This document shows positions 35,410-44,341 of a stretch of DNA of 46,099 nucleotides, one piece after another (the first letter of the stretch is position 1; the number at the start of each line of letters is the position of its first letter). The DNA is from an uncultured Parabacteroides sp. (GTDB taxonomy: Bacteria > Bacteroidota > Bacteroidia > Bacteroidales > Tannerellaceae). Below the pieces are notes generated by a model, which saw only the letters and a program-made list of their open reading frames with translations, did not search any database and was not told the DNA's origin. Where the stretch lies: contig NZ_CABUOD010000038.1 of assembly GCF_902493135.1 (NCBI RefSeq), forward strand, positions 1-46,099. The letters are read 5' to 3'. Made by a program: the position numbers and the translations under genes.

Positions 35410-38400
35410 ATGAAAAGGTTAACTTTCCTTTTATTCTGCCTATTATTAGGCATTGGGATGGCCAACGCTCAGACGACGAAAGTAACAGGTACTGTTATTT
35501 CGGCGGAAGACAACGAGCCCATCATTGGTGCATCTATAGTTGTTAAAGGTACGACTATAGGTACGGTAACAGATTTTAACGGTGCATTTTCTCTGGATGT
35601 ACCAAGTTCTGCAAAGACTCTGGTAGTTTCCTTCGTGGGTATGAAGGCCCAGGAAATCGGAGTGAAACCGAATTTGAAAATTACTTTGGAATCTGATAAT
35701 CAGATGCTTGATGAAGTAATGGTTGTCGCTTATGGAACTGCGAAAAAAAGTTCTTTTACTGGATCGGCCTCTACGATTAGTAATGAAAAGTTAGAACTTC
35801 GCCCTATCACGAACTTAACGAAAGGATTGGAAGGACAGGCTACAGGTTTGTTAACAACTTCCGGATCCGGACAGCCTGGCGAAGATGCTTCCATTGTGAT
35901 CCGCGGTTACGGTTCAATTAACGCATCACAAGACCCACTGTACGTTGTCGATGGCATTCCGTTCGATGGATCTTTAAGCTCTATCAATCCGTCTGACATT
36001 GAGTCCATGACTGTATTGAAAGACGCTTCCGCCGGTGCTTTGTATGGTGCACGTGGTGCAAATGGTGTCGTCATGATCACGACCAAACAGGGTAGAGAAG
36101 GGAAAGCCCAGGTTACATGGCGCTCTACCGTAGGATGGGCTTCACGTGCCATCCAACCGTATGATATGGTTGATCAGAAAGAATTCGTCCAATTGACTTA
36201 TGAAGCTCTTCGTAACGGTTATGCATTCAACTCCGGTTATTCATGGGAACAAGCACAACAGATGGCAAGAGCCGGTTTAAGTGCCAATTTAGGCGGTGAA
36301 TTATACAACCCGTTTAAGAACTATACTTGGGACAATTTGATCAATCCTGAAACCGGAATGGTACAGGCTGATGCAGCCTCAGCTTGGGATGAACGATGGA
36401 TGGACGCTGTTCAGCGTGATAATGCATTCAGACAAGAACACCAGTTATCCGTAAACGGAGGTTCTGACAAAACGAAGTATATGTTTTCACTCGGATATTT
36501 GAATGAAGATGGTATTCTTATCAATACGGGCTTTCAACGTTATAATGCCCGCGTAAACGTTAATTCAAATGTAACGGATTGGTTCAAAGCCAATGTTAAC
36601 GCCTCTTTATCGAACTCTGTGCAGGATTATAGCGACTACGATGGTTCTTCGACATCAAATGTATGGTATTCGGCTCAATTCGTTTCACCGTTATTCCCTG
36701 TTTATGTAAAGGGTTTGGATGGAAAGAATGTGTTGGGTGAAAATGGCAAGCCTCAGTTGGATTATGGTGAGAACGGACGTCCGGGAAGTTATACGGATTA
36801 CAACCCTGTTGGCGGTTTGACTGACGACAAATCAAACAAAAAAAATGACGTGGCAAGTCTTCGTACAGGTATGACTTTTGGTTCGGACAAGGATAATTTC
36901 GGAATTTTCAAGGGGATCAAACTGAATATTAATTTCGGTCTTGACTATCGTAACCAGTCACGAATGAGCTACATGAATATGTATCACGGTAACCAGGCTA
37001 CTGCCGGCGGTTTGCTGACAAAATACAACACGCGCATGCAGAGTTATACGTTCAATCAATTACTGTCATGGGATCGTTCTTTCGGATTACATTCTTTTGA
37101 TGTTTTGGTCGGACACGAATTTTATGCTTACAGCTATGAATACCTTAAAGCCGGAAAGACAAACTTAGTCGATGGTATCCTTGAATTGCGTCCGGGAACG
37201 ACTTTGTATGCAGCCGACTCTTATACCGATAATTATCGTATTGAATCCTGGTTGGGACGTTTCAACTACAACTATGATGAAAAATATTATTTCTCCGCTT
37301 CATTGCGTACGGATGGTTCTTCCCGTTTCCATAAAGACCATCGTTGGGGAACATTCTGGTCTATAGGTGGTAACTGGCGTATTTCCAAGGAAGCGTTTAT
37401 GGAAGATGTTGATTGGGTCGACAACTTGTCTTTAAAGTTGAGCTATGGTCAACAAGGTAACGACAATATCCTGAATTCGGATCAGACAAGCAATTATTAC
37501 TTATGGCAGAGCCTGTACGATTTGGGATGGCCGAATGCAAATCAGATCGGAGGCTTGGTGACTTCATTGGAAAACCAAAAAGTGTCTTGGGAAAAAAATG
37601 GTAATTTGAATGTCGGCATCGAAGCGACATTACTGGGAAGCCGTTTATCTGTCAACGCTGAATATTATAACCGCAAGACAGTCGATATGCTGTTAAGTTA
37701 TCCGATGGCCACTTCTACCGGATTCAACGGCTACAATGCCAATGTCGGAGACATGAGAAACTCAGGTTTCGAATTTGAGGTAAGAGGTACTGCTATCAAA
37801 ACGGACGATTTCGTCTGGAATATAAGCTTGATGGGATCGACTGTAAAAAATAAGGTCCTGAAACTGACAAGCACTGCACCTGAAATCATTAAAGGTGTTT
37901 ACAGTATTAAAGAGGATATGCCTATCAATACGTTCTATATGGCAAAATCAGCCGGGGTAGACCCTGCCACAGGAGCTCAACTCTATTGGGTGTACGACAA
38001 GGATGAAAACGGAAACATCATTAACGAACGTATCAGCGACGACTACTCAAAAGCATCGACCAGTAAGTATTATCAGGGCAACCGTATTCCGGATCTTTAC
38101 GGAAGTATCGGAACCGACTTTTCTTACAAAGGCATCGACTTGTCAGTCCTGACTTCGTATTCAATTGGCGGTAAGATTTATGACGGCCTGTATATGGGTG
38201 CCATGAATGCCCAATATGCAACAAACACATGGAATAAACATCAGTTACGCCGTTGGCAGAAGCCAGGTGATATAACGGATGTTCCTCGCGTGGAAATCAA
38301 TGGTTCTTATACAACGACAGATCGTTTCTTGATCAATGCATCTTATTTTGCAATCAAAAATATCACATTAGGTTATTCCTTGCCTAAAGACTGGATGAGA

Positions 38401-38562
38401 AAGGCAAAGCTGGGAAATGTCCGTGTCTTCGGTTCCATTGACAATCTGGCGTTATTTTCCCATTTGAAAGGTATGGACCCTCAATATAATTTTAAGGGTG
38501 AAACCGATTATTCATACGCACCAAACAAAACATATTCTTTTGGTGTAGAAATTAATTTCTAA
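35410..38562 (+). CDS. Full-length SusC-family TonB-dependent transporter (expressed cassette 3)
   Basis: 1050 aa from ATG 35410 (a GTG at 35404 is also in frame). Signal peptide about 1-20 (cleavage after ANA), carboxypeptidase-regulatory-like domain about 21-105 (VTGTVISAEDNEPIIGASI, GTVTDFNGAFSLDV), then the plug with VMVVAYGTAKKSSFTG, YVVDGIPFDG and ALYGARGANGVVMITTK. A 22-strand-type barrel ends FGVEINF. It is the only one of three SusC genes here with signal peptide, start and promoter. Site C lies within codons 64-71. It takes up an unknown ligand with the SusD protein 29 nt downstream, powered by TonB. Confidence 0.95.
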   Translation: MKRLTFLLFCLLLGIGMANAQTTKVTGTVISAEDNEPIIGASIVVKGTTIGTVTDFNGAFSLDVPSSAKTLVVSFVGMKAQEIGVKPNLKITLESDNQMLDEVMVVAYGTAKKSSFTGSASTISNEKLELRPITNLTKGLEGQATGLLTTSGSGQPGEDASIVIRGYGSINASQDPLYVVDGIPFDGSLSSINPSDIESMTVLKDASAGALYGARGANGVVMITTKQGREGKAQVTWRSTVGWASRAIQPYDMVDQKEFVQLTYEALRNGYAFNSGYSWEQAQQMARAGLSANLGGELYNPFKNYTWDNLINPETGMVQADAASAWDERWMDAVQRDNAFRQEHQLSVNGGSDKTKYMFSLGYLNEDGILINTGFQRYNARVNVNSNVTDWFKANVNASLSNSVQDYSDYDGSSTSNVWYSAQFVSPLFPVYVKGLDGKNVLGENGKPQLDYGENGRPGSYTDYNPVGGLTDDKSNKKNDVASLRTGMTFGSDKDNFGIFKGIKLNINFGLDYRNQSRMSYMNMYHGNQATAGGLLTKYNTRMQSYTFNQLLSWDRSFGLHSFDVLVGHEFYAYSYEYLKAGKTNLVDGILELRPGTTLYAADSYTDNYRIESWLGRFNYNYDEKYYFSASLRTDGSSRFHKDHRWGTFWSIGGNWRISKEAFMEDVDWVDNLSLKLSYGQQGNDNILNSDQTSNYYLWQSLYDLGWPNANQIGGLVTSLENQKVSWEKNGNLNVGIEATLLGSRLSVNAEYYNRKTVDMLLSYPMATSTGFNGYNANVGDMRNSGFEFEVRGTAIKTDDFVWNISLMGSTVKNKVLKLTSTAPEIIKGVYSIKEDMPINTFYMAKSAGVDPATGAQLYWVYDKDENGNIINERISDDYSKASTSKYYQGNRIPDLYGSIGTDFSYKGIDLSVLTSYSIGGKIYDGLYMGAMNAQYATNTWNKHQLRRWQKPGDITDVPRVEINGSYTTTDRFLINASYFAIKNITLGYSLPKDWMRKAKLGNVRVFGSIDNLALFSHLKGMDPQYNFKGETDYSYAPNKTYSFGVEINF
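35597..35630 (+). repeat. Inversion site C inside the active susC
   Basis: 34 bp identical (inverted) to site A, with the 22-bp core (35601-35622) shared with site B. Arms TACCAAGTTC (35600-35609) and GACTCTGGTA (35616-35625) are imperfect inverted repeats around TGCAAA (35610-35615). It encodes VPSSAKTLVV, so strand exchange here keeps the SusC frame. Confidence 0.85.
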
Positions 38563-38591
38563 AGTAGAATCATTATTTTATAAGAAACAAG

Positions 38592-40130
38592 ATGAAAAAG
38601 ATATTCAAATATATGATTGTCGGTCTGGTGGCTTGTACGACTCTGTCGTCCTGCTTAGAGAGTTCTCTTGACACCAATCCGACCGATTCAATGTCCGGAA
38701 GCGGACTGCTGGCTAATGCAAACGCAGCTTTGGTACCACTGAACGGTCTTTATCGCTCCATGTATTCGGCATGGTCTCCGACAGGCAATACACATCAATG
38801 CTTCGGTATCAGCGCCTACAACCTGATGGCCGACGTAATGGGCGAAGACATGATTATGTCTGCATCAGGTAGCGGTTGGTTCTGGTACGATTGCTTGTAT
38901 AACGTAAAAAGTAGATATACCACTACCACTTGGCGTTCATACGATTTATGGAATTGCTATTACACTTGGATCTCCAATGCAAACTATATCCTTGCGGCTG
39001 AAGAAACGATGGCCGGTACGGAAACGGAAGTAAACTACATCATGGGACAAGCTTACGCAATACGCGCTTATTCCTATTTCATGTTGGCACAGAGTTTCGC
39101 CCGGACCTATAAAGGCCATGAGTCCGAACCCTGTTGCCCGTTATACACCGAACCGACAGTCGCCGGTACGGAAGGCAAACCGCGTTCCACGGTACAAGAG
39201 ACATACGACCAGATCGTAAGTGATATCAGCAAAGCGGTCGAACGGTTAAACGGCACGACGCGCAAACATATTTCGCATATCGACTATGCCACGGCATTAG
39301 GTTTGCAAGCACGTATCGCATTAGTGATGGAAGACTGGGCGACTGCCAAAAAAGCGTCAGAAGATGCAATTGCCGCAAGTAATTGCACGATTGCTAAAGT
39401 TTCAGAATTCAAAGGCTTGAACAACGTAAGCGCACCTAACGTCATGTGGGGAGCTGAAATCATATCCGACCAGAGCGGTATGTATGCAAGTTTGTTCTCA
39501 CACATGGATGCTACAGCCGATAAATATGGAGCAACAGCCCGTAAACAGATCAACAAAGACCTATATGGAAAAATAGGCACGGAAGACGATCGTTTGGCAT
39601 GGTGGAATCCCAAAGATGCCAACAATAAAGAAGGTGGCTATCAACAGGAAAAATTCAAATTTTCCGATATCCAGACTTGGATGGGAGACTATGTATGGAT
39701 GCGTATAGAAGAAATGTATCTGATTGCAGCAGAAGCTGAATGCCGCTTAGGAAATGACGCCGGCGCACGCGAATACTTAATGGATTTGATGAGCAAACGT
39801 GACGCGTCTTACAGTTGCGCCCAAAAATCCGGTACGTCCATGGGAAAATTGACCACTGATTATACAGGTTCATTATTGGAAGAAATCATTATACAACGCC
39901 GAATTGAACTTTGGGGTGAAGCCGGACGTATTTATGATATTCGCCGTTTGAAACAAGGATTCAAACGAACTGCAGAGATGGGTTGGCCGACCGATGCTTT
40001 GCTTGTCAATCGCAACGCAAATGATCCGGAAAGCTACATGTGGGTATTGACAATTCCACAAACAGAGTTTGATGGAAATGTTAATATGGATCCGGAAAAA
40101 GATCAAAATCCGGTAGGTGATACTAAATAA
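38592..40130 (+). CDS. SusD-family outer-membrane lipoprotein, cassette 3
   Basis: 512 aa. Lipobox LSSC (Cys21), SLDTNPTDSMSG start, GQAYAIRAYSYFMLAQSFART in the TPR-like core, and the SusD C-terminal RRIELWGEAGRIYDIRRLKQG. Forms the lid of the SusC 3 transporter; 29 nt downstream of it. Resembles cassette-1 SusD more than cassette 2 in motif style, but all three differ. Confidence 0.94.
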   Translation: MKKIFKYMIVGLVACTTLSSCLESSLDTNPTDSMSGSGLLANANAALVPLNGLYRSMYSAWSPTGNTHQCFGISAYNLMADVMGEDMIMSASGSGWFWYDCLYNVKSRYTTTTWRSYDLWNCYYTWISNANYILAAEETMAGTETEVNYIMGQAYAIRAYSYFMLAQSFARTYKGHESEPCCPLYTEPTVAGTEGKPRSTVQETYDQIVSDISKAVERLNGTTRKHISHIDYATALGLQARIALVMEDWATAKKASEDAIAASNCTIAKVSEFKGLNNVSAPNVMWGAEIISDQSGMYASLFSHMDATADKYGATARKQINKDLYGKIGTEDDRLAWWNPKDANNKEGGYQQEKFKFSDIQTWMGDYVWMRIEEMYLIAAEAECRLGNDAGAREYLMDLMSKRDASYSCAQKSGTSMGKLTTDYTGSLLEEIIIQRRIELWGEAGRIYDIRRLKQGFKRTAEMGWPTDALLVNRNANDPESYMWVLTIPQTEFDGNVNMDPEKDQNPVGDTK

Positions 40131-40160
40131 ATTCTATCCACAGATAAAAAGATTAAAGCG

Positions 40161-41030
40161 ATGAAATATATCTCAAAAATTTCAACATTAATAGCTCTTC
40201 TTCTGGCTACACTAAGTTTCACGGCTTGTGACAGTGAACAAGAATGTGCTATCTATAAAGAAGCAACAAATGGAGCTACTTTCATAAACGCTTCTTTAGC
40301 AAATATTACAGTTTCGCCATCTGATCCGACTTTCACGGTAGATGTCGTTCGCGCAAAAGCTGATAGCGAATTAAGCGGGGCAGTTACATTGACAGCAACA
40401 ATCGGCAAAGAACCATTGGCCGGCTGTACCGTCTCCGGTTATACCTTTGCTGCGGGTGAAAATATCACTAAAATCACTGTAAACGTTTCTCCTTTGGAAA
40501 TTGGCAAGGAATTGAATGTCACACTGACATTGGATAATACTGAAGAACCTCTTAGTGGCAGTAATACGATCTCGGTGACAGTGAACAAAGATTACAATTG
40601 GGTATCTTTGGGTACAGGTACATTTGCAGATGTTTTGGCTTTCACTGAAAAGCCTTATAATGTGGAAATTCAAAAAGCGGACGGTTTCGACCGTTATCGC
40701 GTAATGAAACCGTATGAACAAGGCTTGAAGAATGATGACGGCCAATGGGGAAATGCTGTAGCCGCAACTTCATGTGACTATATCGAATTCTGGATTAAGG
40801 ATGGCATTATTTATTATAATAAGTTCTTCATCGGAATCAACTATGACGGGAGCGCTTCAAATGCAATCTATGCACACCATCCAAGTGATTTTGACGGAAT
40901 CACCTTAGCAAATAATAAACAGCTTGATGACAAGACATTCCAATTAGCTCCTTATTACTATATTGAAGCCTTACAAGGAGGTTTTGACTATACAGGAGAA
41001 GGAGGTTCCATCCTTATTACTCTTCCATAA
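40161..41030 (+). CDS. Surface lipoprotein of cassette 3, unknown ligand
   Basis: 289 aa with lipobox FTAC (Cys23). Residues about 40-145 look like an immunoglobulin- or Calx-beta-like strand-rich domain (ITVSPSDPTFTVDVVRAKADSELSG). The rest is a second beta-rich domain with many aromatics (YIEFWIKDGIIYYNKFFIG), suggesting ligand binding. It follows SusD by 30 nt and is closed by a terminator, so it is the third gene of the expressed unit. The silent cassettes have no counterpart. Probably a surface accessory binding protein; family not securely named. Confidence 0.8.
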   Translation: MKYISKISTLIALLLATLSFTACDSEQECAIYKEATNGATFINASLANITVSPSDPTFTVDVVRAKADSELSGAVTLTATIGKEPLAGCTVSGYTFAAGENITKITVNVSPLEIGKELNVTLTLDNTEEPLSGSNTISVTVNKDYNWVSLGTGTFADVLAFTEKPYNVEIQKADGFDRYRVMKPYEQGLKNDDGQWGNAVAATSCDYIEFWIKDGIIYYNKFFIGINYDGSASNAIYAHHPSDFDGITLANNKQLDDKTFQLAPYYYIEALQGGFDYTGEGGSILITLP

Positions 41031-41050
41031 AGAAGAAATTGCCCATTAAC

Positions 41051-41095
41051 AATAGAGGCTGGTTCTAAAGAATAGGACTCAGCCTCTATTTTTTT
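41051..41095 (+). terminator. Intrinsic terminator after cassette 3
   Basis: AATAGAGGCTG (41051-41061) pairs perfectly with CAGCCTCTATT (41080-41090), followed by five more U. It starts 21 nt after the lipoprotein stop and ends the SusC-SusD-lipoprotein transcript. Confidence 0.88.
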
Positions 41096-41106
41096 GTCCG
41101 GTCTTA

Positions 41107-42582
41107 TTATTGGGCAAACCCGACGTCCGTCCCCTTATCTTCTTTCGCCTTAATGGCCAGGACCCGGCCTTTCACTTTTACCTTTCCGGTTATAAATTCC
41201 GGAATATTGAAGGATTTCATAAAGGCCTGATAGAAACCGGCATCTTTCTGAGGCAACAGGAACGGTTTGCCGACTTTGCCGTCTTCGCCTACATAAGCAA
41301 TATACGGACGCGTATATAAACCGTCTATCCGCCTGCTGCTGAAAACAAACCAACGACTGTTGCTGCTCCAGGAATGATAGCTTTCCACATCGTCACTATT
41401 CACTTCCGCCAACGGACGGCTCGTACCTGTCTGAAGGTCCGCCATGTATAAATCCGCATCTTTATGCCAGATTGAAAAGTTTCCATAACCGGATAGCGTA
41501 TATAAAAGGTAACGTCCGTCAGGCGAAACGCGCGGGAAAGAAGCACTCATTCCGCCGCTCTTCGCATTATAAAGCGTATCGACCTGTGTCCCGAAAGCAC
41601 GTGTCTTCGGATCAAAGGAGACAGAACATAAGTTATATTTGACTTCCGAATATTCTTGCGGAATCGGCCGTGCCTCCGCAGTACAGAAATAAAGTGTCTT
41701 TCCGTCGGGAGAGAAAGTCGGAAATGTTTCAAAAGCATCTTTCGAGAAAATATTCGAGGCCGTTACAATCTCGTGTTTTTCCACATCGTACACCACAACA
41801 TCGGAAGCCTCGTCATATACCTCCACCCTATTCTTGTCATTCAGATGAAAGGCCTGCTTGGTCGTATTCACGGAGAAAGCCACATATTTGCCCGAAGGAT
41901 GCCAAGATGGATAGACCAAAGAAGAAATCGTTTTCTTCGTTTTGGTATTCAGCTTTTCAATCTTGTCGCCATCGACCAAAATCGTTCCCGGAAAAGTTTC
42001 ACGCATATGGAACAGCATCTTATCCGGATTCTGCATGCAAAACGAATGGCAATTCACACAATTGTTTCCACTCATCTTATTTTCAATAATGGGAGTTTGC
42101 GTATGGCTCTCCAAATCCCGCTGATAAATGCCCATCTTGTTCCATAACTCATATCCGGGATCGATCAGGCGATAAGCCAAATAAGAGTCTACTTTTTCCG
42201 GAGCCACCTGAATTGAAAATGGGGCATACGCCATCCACTCGCCTCCTCGCCTTGCCTGGACCGTCACTTGAATAGATTTCCCGGTAGCGGCATCCAACAT
42301 TTTTTTCCATTTCGTATCCGGAATAACGAAGCCTCGCTTTCCACCTTTCACAACAAAGCATTGTTCTCCTGACGAAAAAACCGCCCGTGTCTCATCGGCA
42401 GAGTCTTTCAAAGCGAAATTCAACGGAGCGATATTAGGCGGTATGACCACACCGGCATAATCCGGAAAAATATTCGGCATATGTTCTGCCGTCCAACTCA
42501 TTTTCACCGAGTCGGAACAGGACAACAAAGCTGCCAGCATACATAAATATAGATTCTTTCTTTCCATGTTCCTACGCATCAT
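41107..42582 (-). CDS. PD40/TolB-like propeller lipoprotein with a c-type haem motif
   Basis: 491 aa. Lipobox ALLSC (Cys22). An N-terminal beta domain (about 30-130) leads to CVNCH at 175-179, a single CxxCH haem-c motif. At least four PD40-type repeats follow (YPSWHPSGKYVAFS, FPTFSPDGKTLYFC, FPRVSPDGRYLLYT, YHSWSSNSRWFVFS), forming a likely beta-propeller. It is predicted to be periplasm-facing or surface lipoprotein. The start ATG overlaps the stop of the upstream membrane-protein gene (ATGA), implying translational coupling. The role is unknown; haem attachment is inferred from the motif only. Confidence 0.82.
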   Translation of the reverse strand: MMRRNMERKNLYLCMLAALLSCSDSVKMSWTAEHMPNIFPDYAGVVIPPNIAPLNFALKDSADETRAVFSSGEQCFVVKGGKRGFVIPDTKWKKMLDAATGKSIQVTVQARRGGEWMAYAPFSIQVAPEKVDSYLAYRLIDPGYELWNKMGIYQRDLESHTQTPIIENKMSGNNCVNCHSFCMQNPDKMLFHMRETFPGTILVDGDKIEKLNTKTKKTISSLVYPSWHPSGKYVAFSVNTTKQAFHLNDKNRVEVYDEASDVVVYDVEKHEIVTASNIFSKDAFETFPTFSPDGKTLYFCTAEARPIPQEYSEVKYNLCSVSFDPKTRAFGTQVDTLYNAKSGGMSASFPRVSPDGRYLLYTLSGYGNFSIWHKDADLYMADLQTGTSRPLAEVNSDDVESYHSWSSNSRWFVFSSRRIDGLYTRPYIAYVGEDGKVGKPFLLPQKDAGFYQAFMKSFNIPEFITGKVKVKGRVLAIKAKEDKGTDVGFAQ

Positions 42583-44330
42583 TTAAACATAAAATAAAAC
42601 CAGTAGGTGTTTCCGTACGACCGGTTCAATAATCCAGCTATGGCACTGTTATTACGGTTCGCAAGCACCTGTTTTTTATAATCGGCAAAGCGGGCTACAG
42701 TCGTTTCGGAGATATTGAAACGTTTCCAATAATCCGGTTCTTTTTCAGACATCACAATGACGGCTTCCTGGAAATGCACGGGCAATGCGGGCAAAAACTC
42801 CGTTCCGTAATATTTCTCCATCAAGGCTTTAAACCCTTCCAGGTCTTTGGCCAACAAATACATAGCACCCAAATATTGCAATGCGGCAGAATTGGCCGGT
42901 CCCTTTTCCAGGAAAAGCCCCAGGTCTCCCGCCAATCCATCGATCATTGCCAATGAATTCCGGTCCGGCAACATCCGCCTGCGAGTTCCCAATACGGAAT
43001 CGTTTTCGACAGCATCGTCATTATAAAGAAATTTGCGCTGTGATTGAGCCCAATCCCGGTATGCATACGTCTTCTCAAGTATCGAGATATATTTTTCGGC
43101 TATGGGATACGTGCCGTAAATCAGATTCGTCTGCACCAGCCTTTTCAACATACGCGGATTACCATCCTCCATAGCACTCACATAACCTTCAAAAGCCATT
43201 TCCTGCGATGAAGCGGTTGCTCCCATCGTAAAATAGATATCACTGAGCATGCAAGAGATATTTTCCGATTTATTCCATTGTACAAGCAATCCCTGAGGTC
43301 CCCGCTGGTCGAAGCAGAACATTCTATCCGAAAGTTCCCCCTTATTGGCCAATGCCATATTCAGATGGCACATATATAAGAAGTTAGTCAGTTTTCCTTT
43401 ACACTCTTCTATCGTCTTGTCCCATTGTTCCGTACGGGCAAAATAATCCAGTTTTTTCAACTTCAACGTTTTAGCATCGCTATACTTGGGAATCCCCCAC
43501 CACAAGACGGCACCGATCACTGCCAACTGAGCGATACAACTGATACCCGCCCGCCACTTCTTCCCGGACAAACTATTTTTATTCCGGAAAAAGAAAGCGA
43601 CGAGAAAAACCAGAGGCAGGCAAATCCAAGAATAATAAATGATTTCTTTAGGATGGAGCGTATAATGATAATACAGATCCGGCCCGAAAACCCACCGGTA
43701 TTCACCCATCAAAGAGAAATAAACCGTTCCGATGCCCAATAGGATAACTTCCGCAACCCCGATCAACGAGATATACCATTTAGGAGTCTTTTGCAACCCT
43801 TCGGACAGGCAAACCATTCCGGCGAACAAGACGGCAATCGATCCTGCCAGCCAGAACAAGACCGGAACCAGCACACAGCCTGCAACCAAACGGAAAAGAT
43901 CATTCCTTAACCGCATATACCCGCAGAGCGAAGCCGTCATCATCAGATAGCAAACAGTACCCTGCACCCGGTAATTGAAATCGAAATGCATGAACAATAA
44001 AGCCAACATCGGCAGCACATAGAGGATAAAAAGCCCCGAAGCAGGCGCGAGCCGTTTCACAATGCCAGCCGTACAAATCCCGACACCTGTCAATAAGGCC
44101 GCAGTGACCAACGCCCCGACATAGGGCCGGATAAAAAACTGCACCAAGAATTCCGCCACCAACATGGAAAAGCCACCCGGAAGAACCAGTTTATCCATTA
44201 TATACGACTCGGAGAACAGAAACAGCTGGCTCTGTTCTATATAATAAAAGTGATACTCGAAACTCATTTGCAAAAAAGCGAACAAAGCTCCGAAAACGAT
44301 CAACCAAAAGGCTACAAGTTTGTATTTCAT
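42579..44330 (-). CDS. Polytopic membrane protein (DUF6057-like)
   Basis: 583 aa. The N-terminal ~280 residues hold roughly nine or ten hydrophobic helices (first at 7-25), and the C-terminal ~300 residues are soluble and helical with TPR-like spacing (QWDKTIEECKGKL, YPIAEKYISILEKTYAYRDW). I think it matches the Bacteroidetes family DUF6057, but this is from memory of the overall architecture. It lies between the ABC ATPase (11 nt upstream) and the haem-motif lipoprotein (4-nt overlap), so the three act as an operon. Function unknown. Confidence 0.75.
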   Translation of the reverse strand: MKYKLVAFWLIVFGALFAFLQMSFEYHFYYIEQSQLFLFSESYIMDKLVLPGGFSMLVAEFLVQFFIRPYVGALVTAALLTGVGICTAGIVKRLAPASGLFILYVLPMLALLFMHFDFNYRVQGTVCYLMMTASLCGYMRLRNDLFRLVAGCVLVPVLFWLAGSIAVLFAGMVCLSEGLQKTPKWYISLIGVAEVILLGIGTVYFSLMGEYRWVFGPDLYYHYTLHPKEIIYYSWICLPLVFLVAFFFRNKNSLSGKKWRAGISCIAQLAVIGAVLWWGIPKYSDAKTLKLKKLDYFARTEQWDKTIEECKGKLTNFLYMCHLNMALANKGELSDRMFCFDQRGPQGLLVQWNKSENISCMLSDIYFTMGATASSQEMAFEGYVSAMEDGNPRMLKRLVQTNLIYGTYPIAEKYISILEKTYAYRDWAQSQRKFLYNDDAVENDSVLGTRRRMLPDRNSLAMIDGLAGDLGLFLEKGPANSAALQYLGAMYLLAKDLEGFKALMEKYYGTEFLPALPVHFQEAVIVMSEKEPDYWKRFNISETTVARFADYKKQVLANRNNSAIAGLLNRSYGNTYWFYFMFK

Positions 44331-44341
44331 CAGACAAATCC

